From Conyzicola nivalis_A (GTDB taxonomy: Bacteria; Actinomycetota; Actinomycetes; Actinomycetales; Microbacteriaceae): a DNA stretch of 64,000 bases. A model generated the notes under the pieces. That model saw only the letters and a list, made by a program, of their open reading frames with translations, had not been told where the DNA came from and searched no databases. The stretch spans positions 186,001-250,000 of the forward strand of contig NZ_JBEPSJ010000004.1 in the NCBI RefSeq assembly GCF_040548875.1. The letters run 5' to 3'. Shown piece after piece: positions 53,801 to 62,162 of this stretch; positions within the stretch are counted from its first letter, which is position 1, and every line of letters begins with the position of its first letter. The translations under genes were made by a program, and so were the position numbers.

Positions 53801-54279
53801 TGAGCGCCGAGCTGCTCGGCGAGCGGCTGCAGGAGGCTCCGCTGCGCGTCGCGACGCAGGCGGCGCTCTGGGTGGCCATCGCCGCGAGCACCATCCTCGC
53901 CGCCGTGGGATTCGGCGTGCACAGCGCCGCTGGGCTCCGTTCGCGCCGCCTCGAGCTCGCCCAGTTGCGGGCGATCGGCTACTCGCGTCGACGTCTCGTT
54001 GGGCTCATCGCCTCCGAATCGCTGCTGATGTGCGTACTCGGAGCGGTGTTCGGCATCTCGATCGGGGTGCTGCTCTCCTGGCTCGTCGGCCCCCTCGTCG
54101 CCGTGTCGCCCACCGGGGCGCCCACCGTGCCGTCGGTACTGGTCGAGGTGCCTGCCGTCGCGATCTCGCTGCTGCTCGTCGAGGTCGTCGCGGTGCTGGT
54201 CGCCGTCGTCGCGCTCGTGGCACGCGCGCAGCGGTTCACCGAGCCGGCGCACCTGCTGCGCGAGGGGGCCCAGCCGTGA
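50851..54279 (+). CDS. FtsX-like ABC transporter permease (large, first)
   Basis: 1142 residues. An N-terminal membrane helix (LLLGVVAVAVLASVLVTTLSLLV) is followed by a large external domain and two FtsX blocks with about eight more membrane segments, e.g. around GVLAVAAMAQLARLFSDARSGERQLMRARGASRRDILAL and near the C-terminus (LAQLRAIGYSRRRLVGLI). The GTG start at 50851 is uncertain; GTG 50926 is an alternative. TATGCT at 50796-50801 is a possible -10. Overlaps the next permease by GTGA. Probably handles lipids, peptides or cell envelope stress rather than nutrient uptake. Confidence 0.85.
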   Translation: MRDQAGRIAPGGRRPGARRARPRGGVSWLLRTTVRRTRAQWQLLLGVVAVAVLASVLVTTLSLLVAATEQSGVRGALAAIPTDQTDLDVRLLDPAIGLADTRAAVTAAVDDVFGPAATTTSVGGAVSQYLPVGTIAATPVEPTTPTLAYFGEFDGFTQAATLTAGDWPAAPPADGPVPVAIPSAAAAALAIGVGDTLVVASNEADVAAVVTGVYEPNDPVDEFWALDRLAASGYDPVFPNPFTSFYKPTVVFGPLVVDDGALAAAGIPVALAHLNFVPDFSNATVDQLQPLLDDLATADIDILYRANDVAGSVFVETDAASAVSAVASGLIVTRSTVVVISLLLGVLAVAAMAQLARLFSDARSGERQLMRARGASRRDILALASVEAVVIAAVTAAVTPPLASLAYRLLAAQGPMVAAGMPSDAGIPPAAWLVAGGIAVVFVLVLLAPLARGDVSFAEGGQAAGRQRLASGIARSGIDVAVVALAALAYWQLQSYRTPVQDSGSLAVDPVLVAGPAIVLVAAALVCVRLIPAASRILERLGSGARGATVALAAWEIGRRSQRATAAVLLLSLTLAVGTFSLSFLATWKQSQADQAAFAVGPPVRVVAGGAVTDSVAPSADGDVAQPTMRRPMLVGVRDGSPGDAGGSLASLLALTPASRELITHGRLGALGGDVIDDRLSSRPYPATTIDMPDGAIGFAATVRIGDPAAPLVAVAADMTAVVEGDDGHLRLIPLGRVDADGQPHEVRGELAAAARTDGLRFAGFQATLVDTSPDDAPVAREEEFADVLMADLAALVPADQDEETTDDPGSVALVPSADDEWYGSSEARPSRPPETTGVPEGWQLRIDVAVPVDLSSNAIGYALVGWQPNVAVPAVVDQALADRLGATEGSVLDVRTGGVPTAIRVVAVAPRIPGAAVMGDLAGPAPALGGAAPEFAVVDDTLLTRSLVEAGAAGPLVDEWWVDVAPGAASAYLAGLPDDAVAVSAELLGERLQEAPLRVATQAALWVAIAASTILAAVGFGVHSAAGLRSRRLELAQLRAIGYSRRRLVGLIASESLLMCVLGAVFGISIGVLLSWLVGPLVAVSPTGAPTVPSVLVEVPAVAISLLLVEVVAVLVAVVALVARAQRFTEPAHLLREGAQP

Positions 54280-57077
54280 GCGGCGAGCGCGTCGACCGTC
54301 GCAGGCGTCCGTCGTCGGCGCGTGCGCGGTGGGGAACGAGGCTCCGCTCGCTGGCCGCGTCGACCGGGCTGCTCGTCCGTCGCCGGGCACGTCGCGACGC
54401 TCCCCTCCTCGTCGGCTGGCTCGCCCTGCTCTGCCTCGCCGCCCTCATCGCGGTCGCCGTGCCGCGCCTCGTGCTCGACACCGTCGACCGCGGGGCGCGT
54501 GCCGCCGTCGCGGAGGTCGGCGCCGACGCCGACCTGGTCGTGCGCGCGCAGGTAGGCGACCCCGACGTCTCGGCCGACTACACGTCCCTGCCGAAGATCG
54601 CCGACATCGCCCGGCTGCTGCCGGAGAACCTGCCCGACGGGCTGGCGGGAGTGTCCGGCGCCCCCTCCGTCTCGGTTCTCAGCCCCGGCATCCGCCTGAC
54701 CCGCGCGGTGGCCGACCCCGACGCGGCCCGGGTCGAGGCGCAGTTCGGCCTGCTGGGCCCCGACCAGAGCGACGGCCTCACCATCGTCGAGGGGCGCCTG
54801 CCCGCGGAGTCGGCGGACGCATCCGAGATCGAGGTGGTCGTCTCCCGTGAGGCGGCGGAGGCCGCGTCGCTGACGACGGGGACGGTGCTCGATGTGCCGG
54901 CACCGAGCGTGTCGACCGACGGGTCGGACGACGCTGTCAGCGCGCGCGTCGTCGGGATCGTGGCATCCGCTCAGCCCGACTCCGGAACGAGGTGCGCCCC
55001 GCAGTGGTGCGACCTGCCCACGATGTGGGCTCCCGATCTGCAGGACTCCCGCACCCGCGGCACGGTGGCGCAGCTGACCCTGCTCACCACCGCCGAGGGT
55101 CTGGCGCTCGTGCAGCCGCTGTCGTTCGACCCGATCCACGCGTCGGTGCGTCTGCCCCTCCATCCGGAGCGGTTCACCTTCGCGCTGGTGACCACGGTCA
55201 TCGACGAGACCGACGCGCTCGAGGCTAATGCGGGGTTCCTGGCCGCGGGCGTCGGCGCGACCGTCAACGTGCGCACCGACTTCCCCGATGCGATGCGCAG
55301 CTACGGCGACAGGGCGGCGGCGTCCGTCGCGCAGATGTCGCTCATGATCGCGAGCCTGTTCGGGGCCCTCGCCGCGGTGATGCTGCTCGTCAGCGGGCTG
55401 ATCGTCGGGCGCCGCTCCGCCGACCTCGCCCTCGAACGCGCCCGCGGCTCGTCGCTGGGGTCGGTCGCCGTGCGCGGGCTGGCCGAGTCGCTCGCGCTCG
55501 CCGTCTTCGGGGTGGGCGCCGGCGTGGCGGTCGCGGCCCTGGTGGCGCCCGGGCCTTTCGTCGACCCGTCGCCGCTCGCCGTGGTCTGCGCGATCGCGGT
55601 TCTCGCCCCGGCCGTGCGCGCGGCGCTCGTCGCCAGGGAGGCGTGGAGCGGACGCCGCCAGCCCGCCAACCGCCGCGACCGGCAGCTGATCGCCGGGCGT
55701 GCGCGCGTGCGTCGCGTCGTGCTCGAAGTCACCGTCGTCGTGCTGGCGGTGGCCTCACTCGCGTCGGTGCGCTCCCGCGGTCTCGTGGAGGCCCGCACCG
55801 AGGGGACCGATCCGCTGCTGGCCGCGTCCCCGTTGCTGCTCGCCGTCGCGCTGACCATCGTGGTGCTGCGGCTGCAGCCGCTCGCGGTGCGCGTCGCCGC
55901 CGCGATCGCCGTGCGCTCGCGCGGAGCCGTCGGGGTGCTCGGTGCCGCCCACGCCATGCGGTCGGTCGCCGTGCTGCCCCTGCTCGCGCTCACGCTGTCG
56001 GTCGGCCTGCTGCTGACCGGGTCGCTCATGGTTCAGACGGTGCGCGAGGGGCAGGTCGACGCGTCCTGGCAGCGCATCGGCGCCGACGCGCGGGCGGAGG
56101 GCGTCTTCGACGCGTCGACGGCCGGGCAGGCACGCAGCGAACCGGGCGTCACCGCGGCCAGCACCCAGCTCGTGCTCACCTCGGTGGGTGTCGACAGCGG
56201 CGCGGCGTCGGCCCTGGCGACCATGGTGGCTGTCGATGCCGACTTCGCCTCGGTCGCCGACCTGCTCCCCGCGGGCACGGTGCCCGACGGCTCGGCGCTC
56301 GACGCCCTGGCCGCGGCGCCGACGACCGACGACTCGCTCCCCGTGCTGATCGACGCGCGGCTGGCCACTCGCGTCGACACCGACCGGCTGGTCGTCGTCG
56401 TCGACCAGGACCGCCTCACGGCCCGGGTAGTCGGCACCTTCGACGGCGGCCCGGACGGCTACCTCGACGCCCCCTTCGTCTACGCCGAGCTCGACACGCT
56501 CAGCGAACGGCTGGACGAGCAACTGCCCGCCAGCACGCTCCTCGTGATGGGCGAGGGGGCGGCCGCCGCGGCCGATTCGGCCTCCGGCACGACGGAGGCG
56601 GTCTCACGCACCGCCTGGCTCGAGGAGCGACGCGACCAACCGCTGGTGCAGGGAGTCGACCGGATGACGCAGCTCTCCGCCGCGGCCGTGGCACTGCTCG
56701 CGGCGATCGCGCTCGTCACGACGGTGGCCTCCGGCTCGCGGTCGCGGTCGCGCTCCCTGTCGTTGTTGCGCACGCTCGGTGTGCGGCGCGGCTTCGGCTG
56801 GCTACTCGCCGTCGCCGAGCTCGCGCCGCTCGTGGTCGCCGCCCTCGTGGGCGGAGCGGTCGCCAGCGCGGCGATCCTGTTCACGGTGGCGCCGGCCATC
56901 GGCCTGCGCATCCTCGCGGGCGGACTCGCCGAGCCGGCGCTGAGTGTGGATGCCGTGACAGTGGTTCTCGTTGTGGCGGGCGGTCTCGCGCTGTGCGCGG
57001 CCGCGATCGTGGTCGACGTCGTGGCGCACCGCCGCGACCGGCCCGGAGACGTATTGAGAGTGGGAGAGACGACATGA
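54276..57077 (+). CDS. FtsX-like ABC transporter permease (large, second)
   Basis: 933 residues with an Arg-rich cytoplasmic start, a first membrane helix, a long external domain, and two FtsX-type blocks (GLIVGRRSADLALERARGSSLGSVAVRGL and SRSRSLSLLRTLGVRRGFGWLL). It contains one Cys pair (TRCAPQWC) in the external domain. GTG start 54276 is coupled to the first permease and the ATGA overlap at 57074 couples it to the ATPase. Partner subunit of the same exporter. Confidence 0.85.
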   Translation: MSGERVDRRRRPSSARARWGTRLRSLAASTGLLVRRRARRDAPLLVGWLALLCLAALIAVAVPRLVLDTVDRGARAAVAEVGADADLVVRAQVGDPDVSADYTSLPKIADIARLLPENLPDGLAGVSGAPSVSVLSPGIRLTRAVADPDAARVEAQFGLLGPDQSDGLTIVEGRLPAESADASEIEVVVSREAAEAASLTTGTVLDVPAPSVSTDGSDDAVSARVVGIVASAQPDSGTRCAPQWCDLPTMWAPDLQDSRTRGTVAQLTLLTTAEGLALVQPLSFDPIHASVRLPLHPERFTFALVTTVIDETDALEANAGFLAAGVGATVNVRTDFPDAMRSYGDRAAASVAQMSLMIASLFGALAAVMLLVSGLIVGRRSADLALERARGSSLGSVAVRGLAESLALAVFGVGAGVAVAALVAPGPFVDPSPLAVVCAIAVLAPAVRAALVAREAWSGRRQPANRRDRQLIAGRARVRRVVLEVTVVVLAVASLASVRSRGLVEARTEGTDPLLAASPLLLAVALTIVVLRLQPLAVRVAAAIAVRSRGAVGVLGAAHAMRSVAVLPLLALTLSVGLLLTGSLMVQTVREGQVDASWQRIGADARAEGVFDASTAGQARSEPGVTAASTQLVLTSVGVDSGAASALATMVAVDADFASVADLLPAGTVPDGSALDALAAAPTTDDSLPVLIDARLATRVDTDRLVVVVDQDRLTARVVGTFDGGPDGYLDAPFVYAELDTLSERLDEQLPASTLLVMGEGAAAAADSASGTTEAVSRTAWLEERRDQPLVQGVDRMTQLSAAAVALLAAIALVTTVASGSRSRSRSLSLLRTLGVRRGFGWLLAVAELAPLVVAALVGGAVASAAILFTVAPAIGLRILAGGLAEPALSVDAVTVVLVVAGGLALCAAAIVVDVVAHRRDRPGDVLRVGETT

Positions 57078-58024
57078 CGCTGCAGACAGACGCGAAACCG
57101 CGATCGGCCTCGGAGTTCGGGGCCGACGCGCTCATCGTGTGCGACAACGTGGTGCGCATCTACCAGGTCGAGCAGATCGAGGTCCAGGCGCTGCAGGGCC
57201 TCGACCTGCTCGTCGACCGGGGCGAGATGATCGCCATCGTCGGGGCATCCGGTTCCGGCAAGTCGACGCTGCTGAACGTGCTGTCCGGGCTCGACGTGCC
57301 CACCGCGGGGCGCGCCCGCGTCGGCGACTGGGACCTCTTGCGGATGTCGGCGGCCGACCGTCTCGCTTACCGCCGATCCGTCGTCGGTTTCATCTGGCAG
57401 CAGACGTCGCGCAACCTCCTCCCCTACCTCTCCGCCGCCGAGAATGTGGCTCTGCCGATGTCGTTCGCCGGCGTGCGCTCGCGGGCACGCACCCGGCGCA
57501 CGGCCGAACTGCTCGACGCGATGGGCATGGGGGCTAAGGCCGCCCGTCGCCCGGGAGAGCTGTCGGGAGGCGAACAGCAGCGCGTGGCGATCGCGGTGTC
57601 GCTCGCCAATCGTCCGCAGGTGCTGTTCGCCGACGAGCCGACGGGTGAGCTCGACACCGCCACGGGCGCCGATGTCTTCGCGGCGCTGCGCACGGCGAAC
57701 GAGAGCTTCGGCACGACCGTGGTGATCGTGACCCATGACGCGGATGTCTCGGGGCAGGTGCAGCGCACCGTGGCGATCCGCGACGGGAGGACCTCGTCGG
57801 AGGTGGTGCGGCGCACCGAGATCGACATGTGGGGTGACTCGGCGGTGATCGCCGAGGAGTATGCGATGCTCGACCGTGCGGGCAGGCTGCAGCTGCCCGC
57901 CGAGTACCGCGCCGCGCTGGGTCTGCGCAGCCGCGTGCGGCTCGATCTGGAGAGCGACCACGTGGGCGTGTGGCCCGACCGTGCGCGAGAGCCCCACCGT
58001 GCCCGCGAAGTGGAGCCGAAATGA
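57074..58024 (+). CDS. MacB-type ABC ATPase with C-terminal AbrB-like domain
   Basis: 316 residues. ABC domain: Walker A GASGSGKS (57-64), signature LSGGEQQR near 163, Walker B VLFADEPTGELD, His switch VIVTHDAD. After the ABC core a linker (RRTEIDMWGDSAVIAEEY) leads to residues 264-301, LDRAGRLQLPAEYRAALGLR and then RVRLDLESDHVGVWPD, which follow the AbrB/SpoVT swapped-hairpin pattern. A tail of this kind is not usual for MacB/LolD ATPases. It belongs to the FtsX operon and overlaps a second ATPase gene. Confidence 0.9.
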   Translation: MTLQTDAKPRSASEFGADALIVCDNVVRIYQVEQIEVQALQGLDLLVDRGEMIAIVGASGSGKSTLLNVLSGLDVPTAGRARVGDWDLLRMSAADRLAYRRSVVGFIWQQTSRNLLPYLSAAENVALPMSFAGVRSRARTRRTAELLDAMGMGAKAARRPGELSGGEQQRVAIAVSLANRPQVLFADEPTGELDTATGADVFAALRTANESFGTTVVIVTHDADVSGQVQRTVAIRDGRTSSEVVRRTEIDMWGDSAVIAEEYAMLDRAGRLQLPAEYRAALGLRSRVRLDLESDHVGVWPDRAREPHRAREVEPK

Positions 58025-58722
58025 GCATCGATACGACGGCGAGCCCGATGGTCGTGGTGCGCGACCTCAGCCGCACCTACAGCTCGGCCGGCGGCGACGT
58101 GCACGCGTTGCGCGACGTGTCGTTCAGCATTCCGCGCGGCACGATCGCCGCGCTCGTGGGCCGGTCGGGGTCGGGCAAGACGACACTGCTCAACTGCGTC
58201 GGCGGCCTCGACGAGCCGACGAGCGGGACGGTCGTCGTCGACGACATCGAGGTGACGGCGCTCGACGAGCGCGCCCGCACCGCCCTTCGCCGAGACCAGC
58301 TGGCGTTCGTGTTCCAGACCTTCGGGCTGCTGCCGATGCTCTCGGCCGCCGAGAACGTCGGCCTGCCCCTCCGCCTGCGCGGGCTGCCCTCGAAGGCGCG
58401 CACCGAGCGGGTCGCGCACCTGCTCGACCTCGTCGGGCTCGGCGCCCAGGCCCCGCAACGGCCGGGCGAGCTCTCGGGCGGCCAGCAGCAGCGCGTCGCG
58501 ATCGCGCGGGCGCTGGCGAACTCGCCGCGGCTGCTCATCGCCGACGAGCCGACGGGCCAGCTCGACGCCGAGAGCGGCGCGGAGATCATGGCACTGCTGC
58601 AGACCGTGGTGCGCGCGGAGGGCATGACGGCGATCGTCTCCACCCACGACCCCTCGCTGCAGGCCATGGCCGACCACACCGTCAGACTGGCCGACGGCGC
58701 GCTCATAGACCCGCAGGACTGA
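58021..58722 (+). CDS. MacB/LolD-type ABC ATPase
   Basis: 233 residues, ABC domain only. Walker A GRSGSGKTT, Q-loop VFQTFGLLPMLSAAENV, signature LSGGQQQRVAIARAL, Walker B LLIADEPTGQLD and His switch STHDPS. Last gene of the FtsX operon. With the AbrB-tailed ATPase it could form a heterodimeric motor for the two permeases. Confidence 0.93.
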   Translation: MSIDTTASPMVVVRDLSRTYSSAGGDVHALRDVSFSIPRGTIAALVGRSGSGKTTLLNCVGGLDEPTSGTVVVDDIEVTALDERARTALRRDQLAFVFQTFGLLPMLSAAENVGLPLRLRGLPSKARTERVAHLLDLVGLGAQAPQRPGELSGGQQQRVAIARALANSPRLLIADEPTGQLDAESGAEIMALLQTVVRAEGMTAIVSTHDPSLQAMADHTVRLADGALIDPQD

Positions 58723-58748
58723 CCGGAAGCACTGACCCGGCGCGAACG

Positions 58749-59585
58749 TCAGTCGAGGAAGAGCGCGCGCAGCCGCTTGGTCGTGAAGACGAGCCCGACC
58801 GCGATCATCACGACGTAGTAGAGCACGTGTCCGAGCATGGCCACGCTCAGCGCGCCCGTGGTGAGCCCGCGCACCAGCTCGACGCCGTGCCACAGCGGAA
58901 GCGCCTGCACGACCCACTGGATCGGTTCCGGATAGACGGAGAGCGGGTAGAACGTCGCCGAGAACAGGAACATCGGCAGCAGCACGAAGTTGACCCAGTC
59001 CATCTGCTGGAATGTCTTCATGTACGAGGTGACCGCCATGCCGAGGCTCGCGAAGCCGAAGGCGATGAGCAGCACGGCCGGCAGGGCCAGCAGCGCGGTC
59101 CAGGCGAGGTTGAGCCCGAGCGCCTGCATCACCACCATGAACCCCGCGGCGTAGAGCGCGCCGCGCAACAGCGCCAGCAGGATCTCGCCGAACGCCACGT
59201 CGAGCGGGCCGAGCGACGTGCTCAGCATGCCCTCGTACAGCTTCGAGTAGTTCATCTTGAAGAAGACGTTCCACGTGGAGTCGTAGACGGCGCCGTTCAT
59301 CGCCGAGACCGCGAGCAGGGCCGGCGCGATGTAGGCCGCGTACGGCACCTCCTGCCCGGTCGACGTCGCGACCGTGCCGACGAGCGCGCCGAGGCCGATG
59401 CCCATCGAGAGCAGGTAGAAGATCGGCTCGAAGAACCCGCTGAGCACGACCCAGTAGTTGCTGCTCTTCGTCGCGAGCAGGCCGCGGCCGATGACCGCCC
59501 GCGAGTTGCCGGCGTAGAGCGAGCCGAGAAATCGCGAGCCGCGGGCGGCTGGCACGACGACGGGCGAGGTGGGCGCGGCGGTCAC
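58749..59585 (-). CDS. ABC-2 type exporter permease (second)
   Basis: 278 residues with six membrane segments of the ABC-2/NodJ type. Typical segments: ATKSSNYWVVLSGFFEPIFYLLSMGIGLG, PALLAVSAMNGAVYDSTWNVFFKMNYSKLYEGML and FLFSATFYPLSVYPEPIQWVVQALPLWHGVELVR. GTG 59585 overlaps the upstream permease stop by 4 nt. Third gene of the exporter operon; likely drug or lipid export. Confidence 0.92.
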   Translation of the reverse strand: MTAAPTSPVVVPAARGSRFLGSLYAGNSRAVIGRGLLATKSSNYWVVLSGFFEPIFYLLSMGIGLGALVGTVATSTGQEVPYAAYIAPALLAVSAMNGAVYDSTWNVFFKMNYSKLYEGMLSTSLGPLDVAFGEILLALLRGALYAAGFMVVMQALGLNLAWTALLALPAVLLIAFGFASLGMAVTSYMKTFQQMDWVNFVLLPMFLFSATFYPLSVYPEPIQWVVQALPLWHGVELVRGLTTGALSVAMLGHVLYYVVMIAVGLVFTTKRLRALFLD

Positions 59586-60421
59586 TTGTCGAGCCTCCGC
59601 GTGATGATCACCTGTGCCGCGCGCCATCCGCCCAGCAGCATGATGCCGATGTACGCGACGTGGGCGACCGTGAGCCAGATCGGCTCGGCGAGGCCGTAGG
59701 CGAGAACCCGGCCGAGCTCCGTTCCATGCCAGAGCGGCGAGATCCAGCCGATCCACTGCAGGTACACGGGAAGCTGCGAGAGCGGGAAGAACGTGCCAGA
59801 GAACAGGAACATCGGCGTGATGATGAAGCGCATGATGATCGCCATCTGCCCTTTGTCTTCTTCGACGGTCGACGTGTACGCCATGATGACGACGCCGACC
59901 GCGACGCCGGTCGCCGACGCGGTGAGGATGCCGAACACTCCGAGGGGTGACGGCACGGCGCCGAACGCCACCATGACCGCGAAGTAGATCGCGCAGGTGA
60001 CGATGATGCGCAGCGCGACGGCGATGATCGTTCCGTTCGCGATCTGCGCCGACGAGACGGGCGCCGAGCGCATCGCCGAGAAGATCGGGTTCCACTTGAA
60101 GGCCGCGAGGATCGGGTAGGTGAACTCCTCCGTCGCCACGGTGACCGCCGCGGCGGCGAGCAGCGCCGGGGCCACGAACACCAGGTAGCTCACCTGGCCT
60201 CCCCCGCCGTCGCCGAGGTTCGCGTCGACGAGGCTCGCGAGCCCGACGCCGAGGGCGAACAGGTAGACGAGCGGGTTGCCGATGCTCGTCGCCACGATCG
60301 TCTGCGCGTAGGCGCGCATGTCGAGCAGCCGGTGCTCGGCGACGTACCACGACCCCAGCCGCCGCGCCCTGGCGCCGCCCGCCATGGCGGAGCGGTTCGA
60401 CGACACCGTCTGTGCGCTCAT
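59582..60421 (-). CDS. ABC-2 type exporter permease (first)
   Basis: 279 residues, paralogous to the neighbouring permease. Segments: IGNPLVYLFALGVGLASLVD, VTVATEEFTYPILAAFKWNPIFSAMRSAPVSSAQI and MFLFSGTFFPLSQLPVYLQWIGWISPLWHGTELGR. ATG 60421 overlaps the ATPase stop by 4 nt (60418). It forms the heterodimeric channel with the next gene. Confidence 0.92.
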   Translation of the reverse strand: MSAQTVSSNRSAMAGGARARRLGSWYVAEHRLLDMRAYAQTIVATSIGNPLVYLFALGVGLASLVDANLGDGGGGQVSYLVFVAPALLAAAAVTVATEEFTYPILAAFKWNPIFSAMRSAPVSSAQIANGTIIAVALRIIVTCAIYFAVMVAFGAVPSPLGVFGILTASATGVAVGVVIMAYTSTVEEDKGQMAIIMRFIITPMFLFSGTFFPLSQLPVYLQWIGWISPLWHGTELGRVLAYGLAEPIWLTVAHVAYIGIMLLGGWRAAQVIITRRLDK

Positions 60422-61344
60422 TCGATCAGCGTCCTGCCCGTGAGCCGCAGAAAGACGTCTTCGAGGCTGGAGCGCCGCACCAGACTCGTGATCGGCGCGT
60501 GCCCCTCGCGGAGCAGGTGGGCGAGCTCGGCCTCGCCGTCGGCGCTGTAGACCAGGATGCGGTCGGGTAGCACCTCGATACGGTCGCCGACCCCCGCGAT
60601 CTGCTCGGCGACCATCGCGTTGCGGTCGGAGCCGAAGCGCACCTCGAGCACCTCCCGGCTGGAGTGGGCGCGGATCAGCTCGGCCGGCGAGCCCTCCGCC
60701 ATGATCGCGCCCTTGTCGACCACGACGAGCCGGTCGCAGAGCTGCTCGGCCTCGTCCATGTAGTGCGTCGTCAGCAGCAGGGTCGTGCCCTGCTCCTTGA
60801 GACGGAAGAGGCGGTCCCAGAGGACGTGGCGTGCCTGGGGGTCGAGGCCGGTGGTCGGTTCGTCGAGCAGCAGTATCCTCGGGTCGTTCACGAGCGCCCG
60901 CGCGATCGTCAGCCGGCGTTTCATACCGCCGGAGAGGTCGTCGACCTTGGCCTTGGCGCGGTCGGCGAGCTGCGCGAACTCGAGCAGCTCGTCTGCCCGC
61001 TTGGCGACGACGGCGCGCGGGATGCCGAAGTAGCGCCCGTAGACGATCAGGTTGTCGCGCACGCGCAGCTCCTGGTCGAGGTTGTCGGCCTGGGGCACCA
61101 CGCCGAGCTGCGACCGGATCTCGGGGCCGTGCTCGTCGGGGTCGAGCCCGAGGATGCGCAGGTCGCCGCCGGTGCGGGTGGAGACCGCCCCGACCATGCG
61201 CATGGTCGTCGACTTGCCCGCGCCGTTCGGTCCGAGCAGCCCGAACGACTCTCCGGGCGCCACCTCGAACGAGATGCCGTCGACGGCGGCGAAGTCCTTG
61301 TACTTCTTGGTCAAGGCGGTGGCGGTGATGACAGGCGCTGGCAC
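60418..61344 (-). CDS. ABC exporter ATP-binding protein, NodI/DrrA type
   Basis: 308 residues from GTG 61344. Walker A GPNGAGKST, Q-loop VVPQADNLDQELRVRDNL, signature LSGGMKRRLTIARAL, Walker B ILLLDEPTTGLDPQARH, His switch TTHYMDEAE. The C-terminal 80 residues are the usual DrrA/NodI extension. GTG 61344 is preferred over ATG 61374 because TAAACT lies 7 nt upstream of the GTG, no binding site precedes either start, and the ATG would leave only 11 nt between divergent genes. First gene of the ABC-2 operon. Confidence 0.9.
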   Translation of the reverse strand: MPAPVITATALTKKYKDFAAVDGISFEVAPGESFGLLGPNGAGKSTTMRMVGAVSTRTGGDLRILGLDPDEHGPEIRSQLGVVPQADNLDQELRVRDNLIVYGRYFGIPRAVVAKRADELLEFAQLADRAKAKVDDLSGGMKRRLTIARALVNDPRILLLDEPTTGLDPQARHVLWDRLFRLKEQGTTLLLTTHYMDEAEQLCDRLVVVDKGAIMAEGSPAELIRAHSSREVLEVRFGSDRNAMVAEQIAGVGDRIEVLPDRILVYSADGEAELAHLLREGHAPITSLVRRSSLEDVFLRLTGRTLIE

Positions 61345-61351
61345 GACACCG

Positions 61352-61357
61352 AGTTTA
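61352..61357 (-). promoter_or_regulatory. Putative -10 box of the ABC-2 operon (leaderless)
   Basis: TAAACT on the minus strand, 7 nt before GTG 61344. It sits between the divergent ATPase and DUF2071 genes, whose promoters would overlap in about 40 nt. Confidence 0.4.
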
Positions 61358-61373
61358 TTGGCGGCGGGCGACA

Positions 61374-61379
61374 TAGGGT
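61374..61379 (+). promoter_or_regulatory. Putative -10 box of the DUF2071 gene (leaderless)
   Basis: TAGGGT, 6 nt before ATG 61386, no ribosome binding site. The -35 region is not recognisable. Confidence 0.45.
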
Positions 61380-61385
61380 GGCGGC

Positions 61386-62108
61386 ATGCCCCTCGATCCC
61401 GAACCGATCACGAGTGTCGCGCCGCCGCTCGCCACCCGCTCCGTCGCGAGCCAGCGCTGGTCGGATCTCGTCTTCCTGCACTGGCGAGTGGATGCCGCCG
61501 AGGTCGCACCGCTGCTGCCCTCCGGTCTTACGCCCGACGTGCACGACGGCTCGTCGTGGGTGGGGCTGATCCCGTTCGTGCTCGACCGGGCGACCGTGTT
61601 CGGCAGCCCGCCGGTGCCGTACTTCGGCGACTTCGTCGAGATCAACGTGCGCCTGTACGCGGTCGACGGCGAGGGCAGGCGCGGCGTCGTGTTCGTGTCG
61701 CTCGACGCGTCCAGGCTCGCCGCCGTTCTCACCGCGCGAGTCCTGTTCGCGCTGCCCTACGTCTGGTCGCGCACGACGCTCGAGCGCGACGGCGACCGCC
61801 TCGAGTTCCGCGGACGCCACCACACCGGCGCGCACGCCTCCACCCGGATCGTCGCACGTGCGGCATCCGCCCCCGTCGTCGACGACGCGACGGCCGACTT
61901 CCTCACCGCCCGCTGGGCCCTCTTCTCCCGCGTGCGCGGTCGCACCGTGCGCCTGCGCAACCGCCACGAGCCCTGGCCGCTGTTCGAGGCGTCGCTCGAG
62001 TCGCTCGACGACGAACTGCTGGCCAGAGCGGGGTTTCCGGCGCTCGCGGGCCGGGCGCCCGACTCCGTGCTCTACTCGCCGGGCGTCACCACGACGTTCG
62101 GCCGATGA
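61386..62108 (+). CDS. YqjF family protein (DUF2071)
   Basis: 240 residues. The DUF2071 pattern is visible: ASQRWSDLVFLHWRVDAAEVAPLLPSGLTPDVHDGSSWVGLIPF near the N-terminus, FVEINVRLYAVDGEGRRGVVFVSLDASRLAAVLTARVLFALPYVWS and EPWPLFEASLESLDDELLARAG. The function is unknown. The family is cytosolic and sometimes beta-barrel-like. It is divergent from the ABC-2 exporter and immediately upstream of the palindrome-controlled HTH gene. Confidence 0.87.
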   Translation: MPLDPEPITSVAPPLATRSVASQRWSDLVFLHWRVDAAEVAPLLPSGLTPDVHDGSSWVGLIPFVLDRATVFGSPPVPYFGDFVEINVRLYAVDGEGRRGVVFVSLDASRLAAVLTARVLFALPYVWSRTTLERDGDRLEFRGRHHTGAHASTRIVARAASAPVVDDATADFLTARWALFSRVRGRTVRLRNRHEPWPLFEASLESLDDELLARAGFPALAGRAPDSVLYSPGVTTTFGR

Positions 62109-62113
62109 CCCCC

Positions 62114-62159
62114 TGTCAACTCAAGTTGACACTGTCGCGCGCGTCAACTACGGTTGACG
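62114..62159 (+). promoter_or_regulatory. Double-palindrome operator covering a complete promoter
   Basis: Palindrome 1, TGTCAACTCAAGTTGACA (62114-62131), contains the -35 TTGACA (62126-62131). Palindrome 2, CGTCAACTACGGTTGACG (62142-62159), contains the -10 TACGGT (62149-62154). The spacer is 17 nt. The palindrome centres are 28 bp apart. The ATG at 62163 follows the -10 by 8 nt, so the mRNA is probably leaderless. Confidence 0.75.
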
Positions 62160-62162
62160 ACC

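Noticed and set aside
58718..58754. Inverted repeat GACTGAC...GTCAGTC as a bidirectional terminator
   Set aside because: It consists of the coding ends of two convergent genes, is only 7 bp and has a long loop with no T-run. It is probably chance.
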